This document shows, in pieces, positions 61,755 through 64,000 of a stretch of DNA of 64,000 nt; position 1 is the stretch's first letter, and each line of letters begins with the position of its first letter. Origin of the DNA: Sepiola atlantica (Eukaryota; Mollusca; Cephalopoda; Sepiida; Sepiolidae); assembly GCA_963556195.1 (NCBI GenBank), contig OY744517.1, positions 144,938,382-145,002,381 on the forward strand. Reading direction: 5' to 3'. Both the position numbers and the translations under genes were made by a program. The notes beneath the pieces are model-generated. The model was given only the letters and a program-made list of their open reading frames with translations. It had not been told where the DNA came from and ran no database searches.

Positions 61755-62310
61755 CAAGTCTTCTGTTAAGAAGGTAGGCTCCCTCTACCTGGCTAGAAAC
61801 TTCACACCTGCCAGTATCTTATGTCTATATAAAGCCACCATTCGCTCGTGCATGGGTAATGGTTGCCACATATGGGCTGATGCACCAACCACTAGCTTCT
61901 TCCTCTTGGACAGAGTTCAAAACAAAATTTCTAACCTAATAGGTCCCGCACGTCCTTGCCAACTCCTGCTGCATTGCTGCAGTGTCGCATCCCTATGCCT
62001 GTTTTACAAGTACTTCCATGAAATCTGCTCCGATAAACTTTCTGCAATTGTACCTCCTCAATGTGAATACCACTGACTAGCTCGATTAGCAGCAAAATCT
62101 GATCCCTTCATTTTAAAGGTGCCCCGATGCCGGAAGATTTTCTGTTTCACTTACTGTACCGACATGCAGAAATTTAAATGTAAGTTGAACAAACATCTTG
62201 CTGTCCAGCTTCCCACCTAGCCCCCCCCCCCCCCATCTGGTCCCTATTACAGTAGCCCTTACATTTTAGTGGCAACATGCCTCTTTTGGGGTGTACAAAA
62301 ATTAAAAAGT
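61755..62310 (+). pseudogene. LINE 3' fragment, same family as 48330-52262
   Basis: Plus strand KVGSLYLAR near 61772, MGNGCHIWADAPTTSFFLLD (61852), NLIGPARPCQLL, LCLFYKYFHEICSDKLSAIV, then CTDMQKFKCKLNKHLAVQLP near 62160-62215. This aligns with the C-terminus of the LINE at 51640-52165 and shares its 3' UTR (AGTGGCAACATGCC, TTTTGGGGTG). It is 5'-truncated with a frameshift and stop after about 62070. Confidence 0.85.
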
Positions 62311-63238
62311 TAACCTATGCTTATTATTTGCTTTCATTTTTAAATGTTCATGCCTTTTAGTGAATACCAATAAAAAATAAACTTTCTCTAATATCCTTGA
62401 ACTAGGTATGAACCTATCACTCCTCACTATGGGTTAAATAGTAGAGTAGAGTAGGTTCTCAAGCCATCGTTGAAAACTAGTCTAGAAGGAAAGCACCGAA
62501 ATAACATCAGTCTTTCTCTGCTTATCTCAGCAATCTTTCCAGTCGTTTTGAACTCTAGTAATACCAGTTCAGAAGTGCAGTTGGAAATTGTGCAACTGTT
62601 GCTTCACTATAAGCTCATCACACTTCATTGTGGAGGGTAACCATTGTGTCTTGAGACAGAAGGATGCCAGTTATGAATTGTCAGATGTTTTACCAAATTT
62701 ATTTCTTAATTTCACCATTTTGTTCAGAAATCGATCATAATAAAATCGATTGTGGTGAAATCAATCATAATAAAATCGATTGTGTAAATACTACGAGTAA
62801 TCTGAACGATTTTATTGAATTAGTTTGTAAAACGAGATTAAAATCGTGTCAATCCATGCAGAATTGTGGATTTGTCGTTACAGATAAACGTGCTTTTTGA
62901 ACATGGTCTTTGTCGTGTTCTTGTGTTTGTCGCAAATGATGTTTTATCAACTTAAAACAGCTTAATGCGAAATGAGTGGCATCATTAACTTCATGTTTTG
63001 TTGTGGATATAACTTGGGGTGGATTGAGTCGGTGATCTACTCGCGTAGAGAGTAGATGTTGAGACCCACATCTTCAGGTGACAAGTACATTTTTTTCAAA
63101 ATGTGTTTAAAGGCTTTCACAGTTATCAAGTTGCCTGTCAGTTCCCAGCAAAACAAATGTTTAATATGGTGTTTTTAAAATTATTTTTAACGTCATGCGT
63201 TTGTCTTTCCATAGAACGCAAATATCCAAATCTTTTCC

Positions 63239-63240
<2 letters not shown>
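62311..63240. other. Presumed intron, small tandem duplication
   Basis: A duplication of about 35 bp at 62730-62790 (ATCATAATAAAATCGATTGT twice). Otherwise nothing recognised. Confidence 0.45.

Positions 63241-63273
<33 letters not shown>
63241..63273. repeat. Poly-A run (about 32)
   Basis: An uninterrupted A run. It could be a retroposon tail, but no body was recognised upstream. Confidence 0.9.
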
Positions 63274-63275
<2 letters not shown>

Positions 63276-63598
63276 CTCTTCAATTGAAACATACAATTTC
63301 ACAAAGTCACCAGACACATGAGAAACATCATCAAAGTACAGTTATAATAAGTGTTATTAAAAAAACTAACAAACCGATAAGGAAAAAAATAAAACTTAAA
63401 TGTATCTGATGTCAAGTTATTCATTAAGAAAATAAATGTTTTGATAAAGGGTAGAGGACTGTCTAAAATATAAAAAAAATTGCATTAACACCTATATTTA
63501 CATGCATTTATGTTTTCTATAAGGCTATTTTTTATTTTTCAAATGTGAAGAAATGTATCATTTAGCTCTATTTTTATAAAGTTAGGTATACCAGAGAT

Positions 63599-63636
63599 TG
63601 TAGGTTTAGTGCAATCAACTGTGCACTAAACCTACA
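63599..63636. repeat. Perfect 15-bp inverted repeat
   Basis: TGTAGGTTTAGTGCA (63599-63613) and its exact complement TGCACTAAACCTACA (63622-63636) around ATCAACTG. Confidence 0.8.
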
Positions 63637-64000
63637 AGTCCACTTGTGTGGACGTTGCCCCCAATCCTACACGATAATCAAAAGACTGATGATGTATATA
63701 TGATTATATATTTGTATGCACAGGATTCACTCCTAAACTAATAAATCGATCATTATTAATTTTGAAACACAGCTGCTAGAAAATGTGGGCTATATTATTA
63801 TATTTGATTTCATGCAAAAGGGGTAAAAAGTGGTGGAAGCCCTTTGACAATACGAACACCTCCAGTTTTTGTGACATTTTAACAATCAGTATTAGACATC
63901 AATTAATAAATATTCTCCAAATTTCAGTTTCTTTGGAGGGTTTTTAGGGTGCATAATATGGGCTCCCATTTGAAAATTAAAATTAAAATATATCCGATTT

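Overview
This is eukaryotic, almost certainly animal, DNA and best fits a mollusc with a large, repeat-rich genome, most likely a cephalopod. The organism call is inference. It rests on one intron-containing metazoan gene (an Ajuba/LIMD1/WTIP-type LIM protein, Drosophila jub), several non-LTR retrotransposon remnants, a Penelope-like element with a GIY-YIG domain, tRNA- and U2-like SINEs, and very long nested satellite arrays. There are no operons and no prokaryotic features.

Positions 1-35,360 are almost entirely tandem repeats, all in one orientation. A satellite with two monomer lengths (about 180 and 158 bp) fills 1-8318, 11467-19580 and 27196-33494. Between these blocks lie five different minisatellites (about 78, 30, 35, 135 and 76 bp) and two related non-tandem cores (core1 and core2). 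The order 78-bp array, core1, 30-bp array, satellite, core2 occurs twice (from about 8320 and from about 23786), so the region is a compound duplication with a pitch of about 15-16 kb. The cores share a 3' module with a CATA/CAGA microsatellite and a small GC-rich hairpin, and the minisatellite growing out of its downstream side differs between copies.

Positions 35,362-42,300 hold a broken Penelope-like element, a non-LTR reverse transcriptase remnant, two U2 snRNA-like fragments, long TA microsatellites around a hairpin, a foldback element with arms of about 130 bp, and two direct copies of an unnamed dispersed repeat.

Positions 42,766-44,920 are the first coding exon of the jub-like gene (718 complete codons, plus strand). 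It encodes the disordered pre-LIM region and ends at a GTGAGT donor exactly where the LIM domains should begin. No LIM-coding exon was found downstream, so 44,921-64,000 is probably intron 1. That intron is full of transposons: an AP-endonuclease/RT LINE (48,330-52,262) broken by a SINE with a 9-bp target-site duplication and by a likely 1.1-kb solo LTR, a second copy of the foldback element, inverted-repeat elements, SINEs sharing a common 3' module, and more LINE 3' ends.

The only confident host gene is jub-like, expected to act as a cytoskeletal and Hippo-pathway scaffold. The rest is repeat biology. The most unusual signals are the modular nesting of satellites and minisatellites, the SINE 3' module found behind two unrelated heads, and the duplicated pre-LIM motif in the jub-like protein.
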